DNA of 64,000 nucleotides from Pseudomonas sp. Leaf58 (GTDB lineage: Bacteria; Pseudomonadota; Gammaproteobacteria; Pseudomonadales; Pseudomonadaceae): the NCBI RefSeq assembly GCF_003627215.1, contig NZ_CP032677.1:2423501-2487500 (forward strand), in the 5' to 3' direction. The number at the start of each line of letters is the position of its first letter. The first letter of the stretch is position 1. A program made the position numbers and the translations under genes. Shown piece by piece: positions 25,693-34,860 of this stretch. A model generated the notes under the pieces. That model had not been told where the DNA came from. It searched no databases and saw only the letters and a program-made list of their open reading frames with translations.

Positions 25693-28600
25693 ATGTCGAC
25701 GCCACGCAAAGGCCCCATCCTGTCATCACTCGTTCTGGCCCTGTTGGGTTGGGAGTCGACCAGCGAGGCGGCCGTGCAGTGCCAGCGCACCCTGGTCGCC
25801 AACGTGGTGGCACTGGACCAACCCATGATGTTCAATCGCCTCGGTGCGCAAAACGCCAACGGCATGATGTTCGCCCTCCGCGAGGATGTGGTGGACGACA
25901 AGAGGGTCCCCCTCAGCCGCGGCGGGGCGGCGGTACCCGGCAAGGTCACCCTGCGCCCAGACAAGCGCCCGCGGCCCATTGTGCTGCGGGTTGCCGCCGG
26001 CGACTGCCTGACGGTCAACCTGACTAACCTGCTCGACTACAAAGCCAACCCCAACAAGCACGGCATCGAGGCCGAGGAACCCGAGGGCGAGGAGGAGGGG
26101 CCGGAGCTGGAAAACCAAGCCGCCGAAGGCTTTGTTGCCGATGAGCAAGTGGCCGAGCGCATGGTCGGCTTCCAGGTCAACGGCATGCAGGCGGTCAACA
26201 GCATCGCCGACATCTCCGCCTACACCGGGCGTAACGGCAACTTCTTCGTCAGCCCCGGCAGCACCCGCAGCTATACCCTGTACGCCGAGCGCGAGGGCGC
26301 GTTCGCTGCCACCAGCAAGGCTGCCACCTTCGGCGGCGAGGGCACGGCGGGCAACGTCGCCAACGGCCTGTTCGGCCAAGTGGTGGTGGTGCCCAAGCTC
26401 GGCCGCACCTACCGCAACACCCTCACCGAAGAAGAAATGCGCCTGGCCACCACCGGCCGCACTGCTACCGGCCAGCCAGTGATCGACTACGAAGCCCGCT
26501 ACCCGCAAGTGGAGCCGTGGATCACCGAGGGCAAGGCCGGCAAGCCGATCATTGCCATGGTCAACGGCAACGAAATCATCAACAGCGAAACCGATGCCAT
26601 CGTCATGGGCCCCAACCCCGACGGCAGCTTCCCCAAATCCACCTACCCGCTGGAAAACATGGGCAAGCGCAACCCGGCGCTGCCCAACCGCCTGGAGGCG
26701 TTCCGCGACTTCGCCTCGCAGTTCGCTGACGAAGTCGCCGGCACCCAGGCGTTCCCTGGCTACTGGGCCGACCCGGTGATGGGCCATGTGCTGGAACCCA
26801 CTCGCGACTCGTTCATGATCAACTACGGTTCTGGTGGCATGGGCGCCGAAGTGGTCGCCAACCGCCTGGGCGTGGGCCCGATGCACGACTGCCTGTCGTG
26901 CGCCTACGAAGAGTTCTTCCTCAGTGCACACACCGTCGGCGACGTCGGCACCCTGGTGGATGTGCCGGCCAACGTCGGCCTCGAGCACATTCGCCCCGGC
27001 GAGGTGCCACCGGCCAGCGCCGTCGGGGTCAAGGCCAGCATGGCCCTGTACCCGGCCGAGCCTGCCAACGTGCACCACAGCTACATCGGCGACTTCACCA
27101 AGTTCCGCAATACTCACAACGGCCATGAGCAGCACATCTTCCACCTGCATGGCCACCAGTGGTTGTTCAACCCCAATGACGACAACTCCGACTACATCGA
27201 TGCCCAAGGCATCGGTGCCGGTGTGGGTTACACCTACGAAATCGCCAACGGCGGCTCGGGCAACCGCAACCGGGTGGCGGGCGACGCCATCTACCACTGC
27301 CACTTCTACCCGCACTTCGCCCAAGGCATGTGGGCCATGTGGCGGGTGCATGACGTGTTCGAGGAAGGCACCCGCCTAGAGGTGAGCGGGCAGGGCGAGA
27401 ATGGCTTCCACAGCACCCCGTTCGCCTTGCGCAGCGGTAAACCGGCGGTTGGCGCCCGGGCGCTGCCCGATGGCGAGATCGTTGCCGGTACGCCGATCCC
27501 GGCCATCGTGCCGCTGCCCGGCAAGGCCATGGCGCCGATGCCAGGCAAGGTAGTGGTGGTACCGAAGCTCTCCGAAACGCTGGTCGCCGCCAATGATGAC
27601 GATGACCACGAGGACGAAGAGGAAGGTGATGACGACCACGCCAACCAGGCGCCGGTGCGCAAGGCCATCGGCTCGCTGGCGCTGGTCGACCGTACCGACG
27701 CCAACCGCAACGCAGACGGCACCCTGAAAAACCCAGGCTACCCGTTCTGGATTGGCGGCATGGAAAGCAGCGTGGGCAACCGCCCACCCACCCCGCCACT
27801 GGACATGCTCGACCCGGCCATGGCGCGGCAGCTAAAAGAAAGCGGCAAGGCGCTGTGGGCCAACCTCGACCCGAACCAGGTCGACGGCTGGGACGGCGGC
27901 CTGGGCCGGCATGCGCTGGATGGCATGTCCGCCGGCGGCGAAGCGGAAACCATTACCACCAAGCTGGACTTCACCAAGGTGGTGAACAAGGCCAAGCCGA
28001 TCTACCTGCCGGAAGAGGGCACTGATGTCGAGCAGGCGGCCATGCAATTCCACGCCATGGCCGAACACCCAAGTTTTGCCCTGATCCCTGGCAGCGAGCC
28101 GGTAGCCAAGGCGTTCCGCACCAACGGCGCCTTGCCCACTGCCGGCGCGCCGTTCTACGAGCCGTGCATGGATGACCGCGGCAAACGCCTGACCCAGGCT
28201 TCGGGGGTAGGCGAGTTCTTCAGTGGCGAGAGCGCGGCAGGCCTGAACTTCCGTGGCGCCTCGGCCTTCACCGCCGACCGCCCACGCATCTACAAGGGCG
28301 CCAACATCCAGTTCGATGCGGTATACAACAAGGTCGGCTACCACTTCCCGCAAGCGCGCATCATCGCCCTGTGGGAAGACGCCTGGCCGGTGATCACCAA
28401 GCAGCGCCCGCCTGAGCCGCTGGTGATGCGCATGAACACCTTCGACTGCACCATGTACCAGCACACCAACCTGATCCCGAACATCTATGAGATGGACGAC
28501 TACCAGGTGCGCACCCCAACCGACGTCATCGGCCAGCACATCCACCTGCCCAAGTGGGACCTGACCGCCGCTGACGGCTCGGCCAACGGCTGGAACTACG

Positions 28601-31545
28601 AAGACGGTATTCTCTCGCCCGGCAGCGTGGTCGAGCGGATACGTGCCATTCGTACCTACAACGGCTGCACCGAAGGGGACACCCGCGACGGCACCGCTGC
28701 TTGCCCGCAAGCCAAGCAGCACCCGTACTTTGGTCGCTTCGGTCGGGCCGACTGGCTGGGCGCGCGCACCGCCATGCAGCGCTGGTTCGCCGACCCGCTG
28801 GTCAACGTGCACAACGTCGACCGTGGCCTGGGCACCATTTTCACCCATGACCACCTTGGCCCATCGACCCACCAGCAACTGGGGCTGTATGCCACCGTGC
28901 TGGCCGAACCGGCCAACTCCACCTGGTACCACGCCGAAACCGGCGAGCAGCTGTACAACCCGGCCACGCGCCAGGATGGCGGCCCAACCTCGTGGCAGGC
29001 GGTGATCCAGACTGGCGACCACGATGGCGACGGCAAGAACGACAGCTACCGTGAGTTCTTCCTGGAGTACAGCGACTTCCAGCATGCCTATGAAGCCGGG
29101 GTGTACGTAGGTGCCGGGCCGGACGGCGTGCCTAATGCGCAGTCGTACCCGGCCACTGCCGACAGCTTCCGCTACGCCATCAACCCGCCGGTGCGCGGCA
29201 AGGCGTCGAACCTGCTGGAGGCCATTGTCGAGGAACGTGGCGGCATCAACCCCGGCTGCCCAAGCCGGCCTTGCCCGCAAGCGATCTCGGTGGATGACCC
29301 AGGCATGTTCGTCGTCAACTACCGCAACGAGCCACTGGCCCTGCGCGTGTTCGACCCCAACAAGGTCGGCCCCGACGGCAAGCGTGGCATGCAGGCCGAC
29401 GGCCTGGCCGGCGACCTCAGCTATGCCCTGCAAACCCGTACCGACCGCGCCATCCCGGCGATGAACCTGGCGCCTTCGGCGATCACCTCGGCGGTCGGCC
29501 CAACCGGTGGCACCACGTTGTTCCCACCGCACATCAACAAGGCCGGCAGCGAACCGGGCGACCCGTTCACGCCGATGCTGCGCACTTACTCCGGTGACAA
29601 CGTGCGCCTGCGCATGCACGCCGGTGGCCATGAAGAGGAGCACAACGTCACCCTGCACGGCGTGAAGTGGCTGCAAAACGGGACTGGCTACGGCAACAGT
29701 TCCAACTCGGGCTGGAAGTCGTCGCAGATGATCGGTATTTCCGAGCAGCTGGGCTTCATGGCACCGGTGTCGATGATCTCCAGTTCGGCCGCCACCAACG
29801 GCGACTACCTGTACTCGCTGGACGCCGCCCTGGAAGGCTACTGGAACGGCATTTGGGGCATCATGCGCAACTACACCGCGCAACGTCCCGACCTGTTCCC
29901 ACTGCCCAACAACCCGCAGCCGGTGGCCATGCGCAACACCGTGAACTTTGATGGCATCTGCCCGAAAACCACGGCCAACCCCAACGGCATCGGCAGCCGC
30001 ACCACGGTCAAGCGCAACTACGACATCGTCGCGGCGCTGGCCAACGACATCCTTGAAAACCGCAACGGCGTCAGCATCAACGACCCGGCCGGTATCGGCC
30101 AGCATGTTGGCGGTGCGCTGAAGGCCACTGGCGGCACCTTGGTGTTCAACAGCCGCAAGACCGCCATCCCGCTGGTAAGTGGGGTAGACCCCGAAGATGG
30201 TGAACCCTTCACCATCGGTGGCCACAGCGCGCCGCTGCACGACCCGACTGCGATCCTGTACGTGCGCAAGGCGGACCTGGATGCCACCACCGGCAAGCTC
30301 AAGGCGGGTGTCCCGGTAGAGCCACTGGTACTGCGTGCCAACGCTGGCGACTGTATCAGCATTACCCTGGAAAACCGCCTGCCCCTGGTGATGCCAGACC
30401 TGCCGAGCACGGCGGTAATGCACAACGTGGTCAAGCGCGACCGGTTCGGCAGCGAGGGCTCCACCGCCTTTGCCAACAACTTGATGCGCCCATCCAGCCA
30501 CGTGGGCCTGCATGCGCAACTGCTGGCCTATGACATCACCAAGTCCGACGGCGCCAACGTTGGCTTGAACCCGGTGCAAACCGTAGCACCGCGTGCCGGT
30601 ACCAGCGGCGCCTACCCAACCCGCACCTACCAGTACTATGCCGGCCACCTGGAACGTGAAGGCAAACCGGTGTCGCAGCTGGGCCGTACGGTGGACAACA
30701 TCAACACCACGGCCATCGAGTTCGGCGGCCTCAACCTGACCCCGTCGGACTTCATCAAGCAGCCGCAAAAAGGCCTGGTGGGAGCCATGAGCATCCTGCC
30801 GCAAACCGCCACCTGGACCGAAGACACGGCGACCCGTGCCCAGGCCACGGTCAAGGTCAGCGGCCAACCGGACTACCGCGACTTCGTCACGGTGTGGCAG
30901 CGTGCGCTGAACATGCGCTGGGCCGATGGCCGCCCGGTTGAGGGCATCAACACCGAAGGCAATGGCGCTGCCGGCGACCCGCAGGACAACGGCAACATGG
31001 CGGTCAACTACAAGACCGAGCCGCTGTGGCTGCGCTTCGGCATGGCCCCCGACTCGCCATTCGGCCGTGCCGCAGGCCTGGGCTTTGGCGATGTACCCAA
31101 TGCCCACATGGCCTACGCCAACGCCCTGGTTGGTGGCGACCCGCAAACCCCAGTGCTGTACGCCAAGCCTGGGCAACCGGTGCGCAACCATATCGTGATG
31201 CCCAGTGGTGGCAGCCGCGGCATGGTCTACCAACTGGACGGCCATGTGTGGCCTCTGCACAACTACCAGGCCGAGAAGAGCGACGTGGACGGCTACCCGC
31301 TGAGCCTGCCTGGTATCGGCTCGGTGCGCTTCGGCTACAACCCGATGGCCATGTACATCGGTGCCCAGGAAAGCGTGCTGCCGGCGGCGCACTTCAGCTT
31401 CATGCTGCCCAGTGCCGGGGGCGCCAACGCGGTGATGGGTGACTACCTGTTCCGCGACTACGCCGCCTACGGCAACCTCTCGGGGCTGTGGGGGATTTTG
31501 CGGGTGACCAACGAAGCGCCGCCGGCAACCGCCCCGGCGCAGTGA
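25693..31545 (+). CDS. mnxG: Manganese-oxidizing multicopper oxidase MnxG
   Basis: 1,950 residues with an N-terminal Sec signal peptide (hydrophobic ILSSLVLALLGW, cleavage near SEA-AVQ). Copper-ligand clusters are visible: 'HIFHLHGHQWLF' (~480-492), 'YHCHFYPHFAQGMW' (~533-547), 'IGQHIHLPKWD' (~947-957), 'FTHDHLGPSTHQQ' (~1050-1062) and 'HAGGHEEEHNVTLHG' (~1308-1323). An acidic insert (~635-652) and an EF-hand-like D-H-D-G-D-G-K-N-D loop (~1109) could bind Ca or Mn. The size and several cupredoxin modules fit P. putida MnxG, which oxidises Mn(II) to Mn(III/IV) oxide at the cell surface. GGAGGTG lies 6 nt before the ATG at 25693. First gene of a six-gene operon behind a sigma-54 promoter. Confidence 0.9.
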   Translation: MSTPRKGPILSSLVLALLGWESTSEAAVQCQRTLVANVVALDQPMMFNRLGAQNANGMMFALREDVVDDKRVPLSRGGAAVPGKVTLRPDKRPRPIVLRVAAGDCLTVNLTNLLDYKANPNKHGIEAEEPEGEEEGPELENQAAEGFVADEQVAERMVGFQVNGMQAVNSIADISAYTGRNGNFFVSPGSTRSYTLYAEREGAFAATSKAATFGGEGTAGNVANGLFGQVVVVPKLGRTYRNTLTEEEMRLATTGRTATGQPVIDYEARYPQVEPWITEGKAGKPIIAMVNGNEIINSETDAIVMGPNPDGSFPKSTYPLENMGKRNPALPNRLEAFRDFASQFADEVAGTQAFPGYWADPVMGHVLEPTRDSFMINYGSGGMGAEVVANRLGVGPMHDCLSCAYEEFFLSAHTVGDVGTLVDVPANVGLEHIRPGEVPPASAVGVKASMALYPAEPANVHHSYIGDFTKFRNTHNGHEQHIFHLHGHQWLFNPNDDNSDYIDAQGIGAGVGYTYEIANGGSGNRNRVAGDAIYHCHFYPHFAQGMWAMWRVHDVFEEGTRLEVSGQGENGFHSTPFALRSGKPAVGARALPDGEIVAGTPIPAIVPLPGKAMAPMPGKVVVVPKLSETLVAANDDDDHEDEEEGDDDHANQAPVRKAIGSLALVDRTDANRNADGTLKNPGYPFWIGGMESSVGNRPPTPPLDMLDPAMARQLKESGKALWANLDPNQVDGWDGGLGRHALDGMSAGGEAETITTKLDFTKVVNKAKPIYLPEEGTDVEQAAMQFHAMAEHPSFALIPGSEPVAKAFRTNGALPTAGAPFYEPCMDDRGKRLTQASGVGEFFSGESAAGLNFRGASAFTADRPRIYKGANIQFDAVYNKVGYHFPQARIIALWEDAWPVITKQRPPEPLVMRMNTFDCTMYQHTNLIPNIYEMDDYQVRTPTDVIGQHIHLPKWDLTAADGSANGWNYEDGILSPGSVVERIRAIRTYNGCTEGDTRDGTAACPQAKQHPYFGRFGRADWLGARTAMQRWFADPLVNVHNVDRGLGTIFTHDHLGPSTHQQLGLYATVLAEPANSTWYHAETGEQLYNPATRQDGGPTSWQAVIQTGDHDGDGKNDSYREFFLEYSDFQHAYEAGVYVGAGPDGVPNAQSYPATADSFRYAINPPVRGKASNLLEAIVEERGGINPGCPSRPCPQAISVDDPGMFVVNYRNEPLALRVFDPNKVGPDGKRGMQADGLAGDLSYALQTRTDRAIPAMNLAPSAITSAVGPTGGTTLFPPHINKAGSEPGDPFTPMLRTYSGDNVRLRMHAGGHEEEHNVTLHGVKWLQNGTGYGNSSNSGWKSSQMIGISEQLGFMAPVSMISSSAATNGDYLYSLDAALEGYWNGIWGIMRNYTAQRPDLFPLPNNPQPVAMRNTVNFDGICPKTTANPNGIGSRTTVKRNYDIVAALANDILENRNGVSINDPAGIGQHVGGALKATGGTLVFNSRKTAIPLVSGVDPEDGEPFTIGGHSAPLHDPTAILYVRKADLDATTGKLKAGVPVEPLVLRANAGDCISITLENRLPLVMPDLPSTAVMHNVVKRDRFGSEGSTAFANNLMRPSSHVGLHAQLLAYDITKSDGANVGLNPVQTVAPRAGTSGAYPTRTYQYYAGHLEREGKPVSQLGRTVDNINTTAIEFGGLNLTPSDFIKQPQKGLVGAMSILPQTATWTEDTATRAQATVKVSGQPDYRDFVTVWQRALNMRWADGRPVEGINTEGNGAAGDPQDNGNMAVNYKTEPLWLRFGMAPDSPFGRAAGLGFGDVPNAHMAYANALVGGDPQTPVLYAKPGQPVRNHIVMPSGGSRGMVYQLDGHVWPLHNYQAEKSDVDGYPLSLPGIGSVRFGYNPMAMYIGAQESVLPAAHFSFMLPSAGGANAVMGDYLFRDYAAYGNLSGLWGILRVTNEAPPATAPAQ

Positions 31546-31563
31546 TGGAAAGGGAGCGCGAGC

Positions 31564-33540
31564 ATGAATAAGAAGACTCGCCCTGCTTACTTGGGGGTAG
31601 TACTGGGGGTAGCGCTGATCGGCCTGGGCATGGCGTATGAAAAGCTCTGGTGCGATCCGCGGGAGCTGTTGCAGCAGCCTGCCCAGCCGCAGGCCCTGCA
31701 CCGGCTCAGCCGGGACGGGGTAACCGTGGAGTTCGAGGCCCGGCCGCTGGCCGGCGGCGAGCTGCAGGAAGGCAACTTTGCCAGTATCCGCTTCAAGGTC
31801 AGCGACCAGACCAGCGGCCAGCCGCTGTCAGGCATGGCGCCGGGGGCGTGGATCGACCCGGCGCAGTCGGCCCCGGTGGGCGACCGCGACCAAAGCTGCA
31901 AAGCCCGTGTCGCGCTGTTTCTCAAAAGCAGCATCGGTGCCCGGCCATTGCTCGACCTGAACAGCTACTTCCTGTTGATGCTGAACAAGGACGCCAGCCT
32001 GACGGTAATCGACCCCACCGTGTCGGTGGGCGGCGTGACCAGCACCATGGCCCGCATCGACCTGCCTGGGCAGCCTATGGACTGGGTGGCCACCGCTGAC
32101 GACAAGCAGGTGTTCGTGTCTATCCCCGAGCGAGGCAAGGTCTCGGTGATCGACACCGAAACCTTTACCCGCGTGGTCGACCTGGACGCCGGTGACCAGC
32201 CGCTGCGGGTGGCCCTGCAGCCGGACCAGCACCGGCTGTGGGTAGGCAACAACAGCAGCGACCCGGCCAAAGGCGGGGTAACCGTGATCGACGTGCCGGG
32301 GCGCAGCACTCTGAAAACCTTCAACACCGGCAGCGGGCACCACGAAATCGCTTTTAGCGCCGACTCGCGCTTTGCCTACGTGAGCAACCGCGACAGCGGT
32401 ACCCTAAGCGTCATCGACATCGCGGAAATGCGCCTGGCCAAGACCATCAAGGTTGGCCCGCACCCGTTGTCGGTGAGCTATTCGGCGCTGTCCCAGGCGG
32501 TGTACGTGGTCGATGGCCAGGAGGGCAGCGTGCGCGTGTTCGATGCCCGCAACCACACCTTGCGTCACACCGTCCAGGCCCAGCAGGGTTTGGGGCCGAT
32601 GCGCTTCAGCAGTGATGGCCGCTACGGCATTGTGCTCAATACCCTGGAGAACCAGGCCCTGGTGATCGATGCCAGTACCGACAAGCTGATCCACCATATT
32701 CCGGTGGCGGCCGAACCGTACCAGCTGACCTTCACCAAGGGCTATGCCTACGTGCGTGGCTTGGCGTCACCGAAGGTGAGCATGATCAACCTGGCCAGCC
32801 TGGGCGAAGGGCGCGCGCCGATCGTGCAGGGCTTCGAGGCCGGCCCGGCGGCGCCGCGCCAGGCTGGTGACCTGCCGCTGGCCCAAGGCTTGTCGGTGTC
32901 GCGCGATGACAATTCGGTGTTCGTAGTCAACCCGGTGGACAACACCACCTACTTCTACGCCGAAGGCATGAACGCGCCGATGTCCGGCTACAACAACCGG
33001 GGCCACCAGGCCCGCGCGGCCATCGTGGTCGACCGCAGCCTGCGCGAGGTGGCGCCTGGCGTGTACGGCTCGACGGTGAAGCTGCCGGCTTCCGGCAAGT
33101 TCGACGTGGCTTTCCTGCTTAACCAGCCGCAGATCATCCACTGCTTCAGCACCGATGTAGTCGCCGCGCCGAATGCCAGCAAGCGCAAGCGCGCCTATGC
33201 CGAGTTCATCGGCCTGGACCGGCCGTTGTCGCAGCACAGCGCCATTACCGCCCGGGTGCGTATCGTCGGCGACGACGGCCAGCCGCGCCTGGGCCTGAGT
33301 GACCTGAGCCTGCGCTATTTCCTGGCGCCTACCTCGATGCCGCGCAACCTGCAGCTGGAGGAGGTGGGTGAGGGCATCTACCAAGCGGCCTTGAGCCTGC
33401 CCGAAGCCGGCGCCTGGTACCTGCATGTGCAGTCGCCGTCGCTGGGGCGCAAGTTTGCCGAAGAAAACTACACCAGCCTGCGCGTCCTGCCGGCCGCAGC
33501 GTCCAACGCTTCCCAGACCGACGTGAGGAATGTGCGATGA
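31564..33540 (+). CDS. Membrane-anchored YVTN beta-propeller protein of the mnx operon
   Basis: 658 residues. One N-terminal hydrophobic segment (residues ~9-24, YLGVVLGVALIGLGMA) anchors or exports it. The middle, about residues 130-450, consists of repeated blades ending in V-S-V-I-D / L-S-V-I-D / A-L-V-I-D, i.e. a YVTN/NHL-type beta-propeller. The C-terminal 200 residues look like Ig-like strands, with one 'HCFSTDV' segment. Such propellers are scaffolds or bind metals/cofactors. It begins 18 nt after mnxG and overlaps the next gene by ATGA. Its role is probably in assembling or holding MnxG, from context only. Confidence 0.8.
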   Translation: MNKKTRPAYLGVVLGVALIGLGMAYEKLWCDPRELLQQPAQPQALHRLSRDGVTVEFEARPLAGGELQEGNFASIRFKVSDQTSGQPLSGMAPGAWIDPAQSAPVGDRDQSCKARVALFLKSSIGARPLLDLNSYFLLMLNKDASLTVIDPTVSVGGVTSTMARIDLPGQPMDWVATADDKQVFVSIPERGKVSVIDTETFTRVVDLDAGDQPLRVALQPDQHRLWVGNNSSDPAKGGVTVIDVPGRSTLKTFNTGSGHHEIAFSADSRFAYVSNRDSGTLSVIDIAEMRLAKTIKVGPHPLSVSYSALSQAVYVVDGQEGSVRVFDARNHTLRHTVQAQQGLGPMRFSSDGRYGIVLNTLENQALVIDASTDKLIHHIPVAAEPYQLTFTKGYAYVRGLASPKVSMINLASLGEGRAPIVQGFEAGPAAPRQAGDLPLAQGLSVSRDDNSVFVVNPVDNTTYFYAEGMNAPMSGYNNRGHQARAAIVVDRSLREVAPGVYGSTVKLPASGKFDVAFLLNQPQIIHCFSTDVVAAPNASKRKRAYAEFIGLDRPLSQHSAITARVRIVGDDGQPRLGLSDLSLRYFLAPTSMPRNLQLEEVGEGIYQAALSLPEAGAWYLHVQSPSLGRKFAEENYTSLRVLPAAASNASQTDVRNVR

Positions 33541-34193
33541 ACCACAAGCATTCTTTCAAACTGCTGGCCCTGAGCCTGGCGTTTGCCAGCAACCTAGCCC
33601 TGGCCCACGGCGGCCACGACCACAACGGCCACGCCGAACAGCCGCCAGCGGCGCGCCAGGAAAAGGCCAGCGTGCGCTTTGCCGATGTGGCGCTGCTGAA
33701 CCAGGACGGCATGCCAGTGCGCCTGGAAAAAGACCTGGTGGGCGACCACCTGGTGGTCATGGGCTTCATCTACACCAGCTGCACCACGGTGTGCCCGGTG
33801 GTGTCGTCGATCATGGGCAAGGTCCAGCAGCAACTGGGTGGGCGGGTAGGCGACGAGATTCACCTGGTGTCGATCAGCGTCGACCCGCAGCGCGATGACG
33901 CCAATCGCCTGCAAAACTACGCCAAGGCCTTCCAGAAGGGGCCGGGCTGGAGCTGGTTGACCGGCACCCCTTACGCAATCACCGAAACCCTCAAAGGCTT
34001 GGGCAGCTTCAGTGCCGACCTTAGCCAGCACCCGCCGCTGATCTTGGTGGGTGACGGGCGCAGCGGGCATTGGACGCGCTACTACGGCTTCACCGACCCG
34101 GCGGTACTGATTGAAGAAATCAACCGCCTCAGCGCCCGCCGGGTGCATGCCAAGAGCACGGCAATTGCCGACCATCACGAGGTGCAACCATGA
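33537..34193 (+). CDS. SCO1/SenC copper chaperone, first copy
   Basis: 218 residues. A signal peptide (LLALSLAFASNLALA) is followed by a His-rich stretch (HGGHDHNGH) likely to bind copper, then a thioredoxin-fold SCO domain with the metal site T-S-C-T-T-V-C-P (C82, C86). The distal conserved His may be the one in 'GRSGHWTRYYGF'. SCO proteins deliver copper or reduce thiols during assembly of copper oxidases in the periplasm. The start codon overlaps the propeller gene stop (ATGA), so translation is coupled. Likely loads copper on MnxG. Confidence 0.9.
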   Translation: MNHKHSFKLLALSLAFASNLALAHGGHDHNGHAEQPPAARQEKASVRFADVALLNQDGMPVRLEKDLVGDHLVVMGFIYTSCTTVCPVVSSIMGKVQQQLGGRVGDEIHLVSISVDPQRDDANRLQNYAKAFQKGPGWSWLTGTPYAITETLKGLGSFSADLSQHPPLILVGDGRSGHWTRYYGFTDPAVLIEEINRLSARRVHAKSTAIADHHEVQP

Positions 34194-34855
34194 GTACTGT
34201 AACCTCACGCCGCACCAGCATGCGTGGTTTTGACTGGCTGATGCTGGGCGGCTGCTTGTGGATCCTCGCCTCGGTGGCGTTCGCCCACGAAGGCCATGCC
34301 CCGCAAGCCCCAGCGCCGCAGCCGGCACCGCAGGCGATGACCAGTGGCGGCGGCACCCGCGATGCCCAAACCTGGTTCACCGACACCGTGCTCAAGGACC
34401 AGAACGGCCGCGAGCTGCGCTTTTACAGCGACGTGCTCAAGGACAAGGTGGTGATGCTCAACGTGATCTTCACCCACTGCACCGACGCCTGCCCGCTGAT
34501 TACCCGCAAATTGCGCGAAGTGCGCGAGGCCATGGGGCCAGAGTTGGCCAGCCAGGTGACCTTCGTGTCGATCAGCAGTGACCCGCTGAACGATACCCCC
34601 GAGGCGCTGAAGGCATTTGCCGAGAAACAGGGGGTGGCTGGGCCGAACTGGCTGTTCCTGACCGGTGACAAGGCCAATGTCGACCTGGTGCTAGGCCGTA
34701 TCGGTCAGTTCCTGCCCAGCCCCGAGCAGCACTCGACGCAACTGATTGCCGGTGACGTGGCGGGCAAGCGCTGGAGCAAGATCCGCCCGGATGCACCGCC
34801 CGCAGCGATTGCCCAGCGCATGCAGCTGCTGACTCAGCCACTGGCAGGGCGGTGA
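34190..34855 (+). CDS. SCO1/SenC copper chaperone, second copy
   Basis: 221 residues. The N-terminal membrane segment (WLMLGGCLWILASVAFA) is either a signal peptide or an anchor. A short His/Pro-rich linker (HEGHAPQAPAPQ) and an SCO domain with F-T-H-C-T-D-A-C-P (C97, C101) and a later 'PEQHSTQ' His follow. It overlaps the first SCO gene by ATGA. The two SCO proteins share the fold but differ in their metal-site surroundings, suggesting a copper relay or division between metallation and thiol reduction. Part of the mnxG operon. Confidence 0.9.
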   Translation: MSTVTSRRTSMRGFDWLMLGGCLWILASVAFAHEGHAPQAPAPQPAPQAMTSGGGTRDAQTWFTDTVLKDQNGRELRFYSDVLKDKVVMLNVIFTHCTDACPLITRKLREVREAMGPELASQVTFVSISSDPLNDTPEALKAFAEKQGVAGPNWLFLTGDKANVDLVLGRIGQFLPSPEQHSTQLIAGDVAGKRWSKIRPDAPPAAIAQRMQLLTQPLAGR

Positions 34856-34860
34856 GCATC

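Noticed and set aside
27832..31701. A very long open frame (over 1,200 codons) antisense to mnxG
   Set aside because: High GC at the third codon position of mnxG leaves the opposite frame free of stops. The translation is low-complexity and the sense strand has clear copper motifs, a ribosome site and a promoter.
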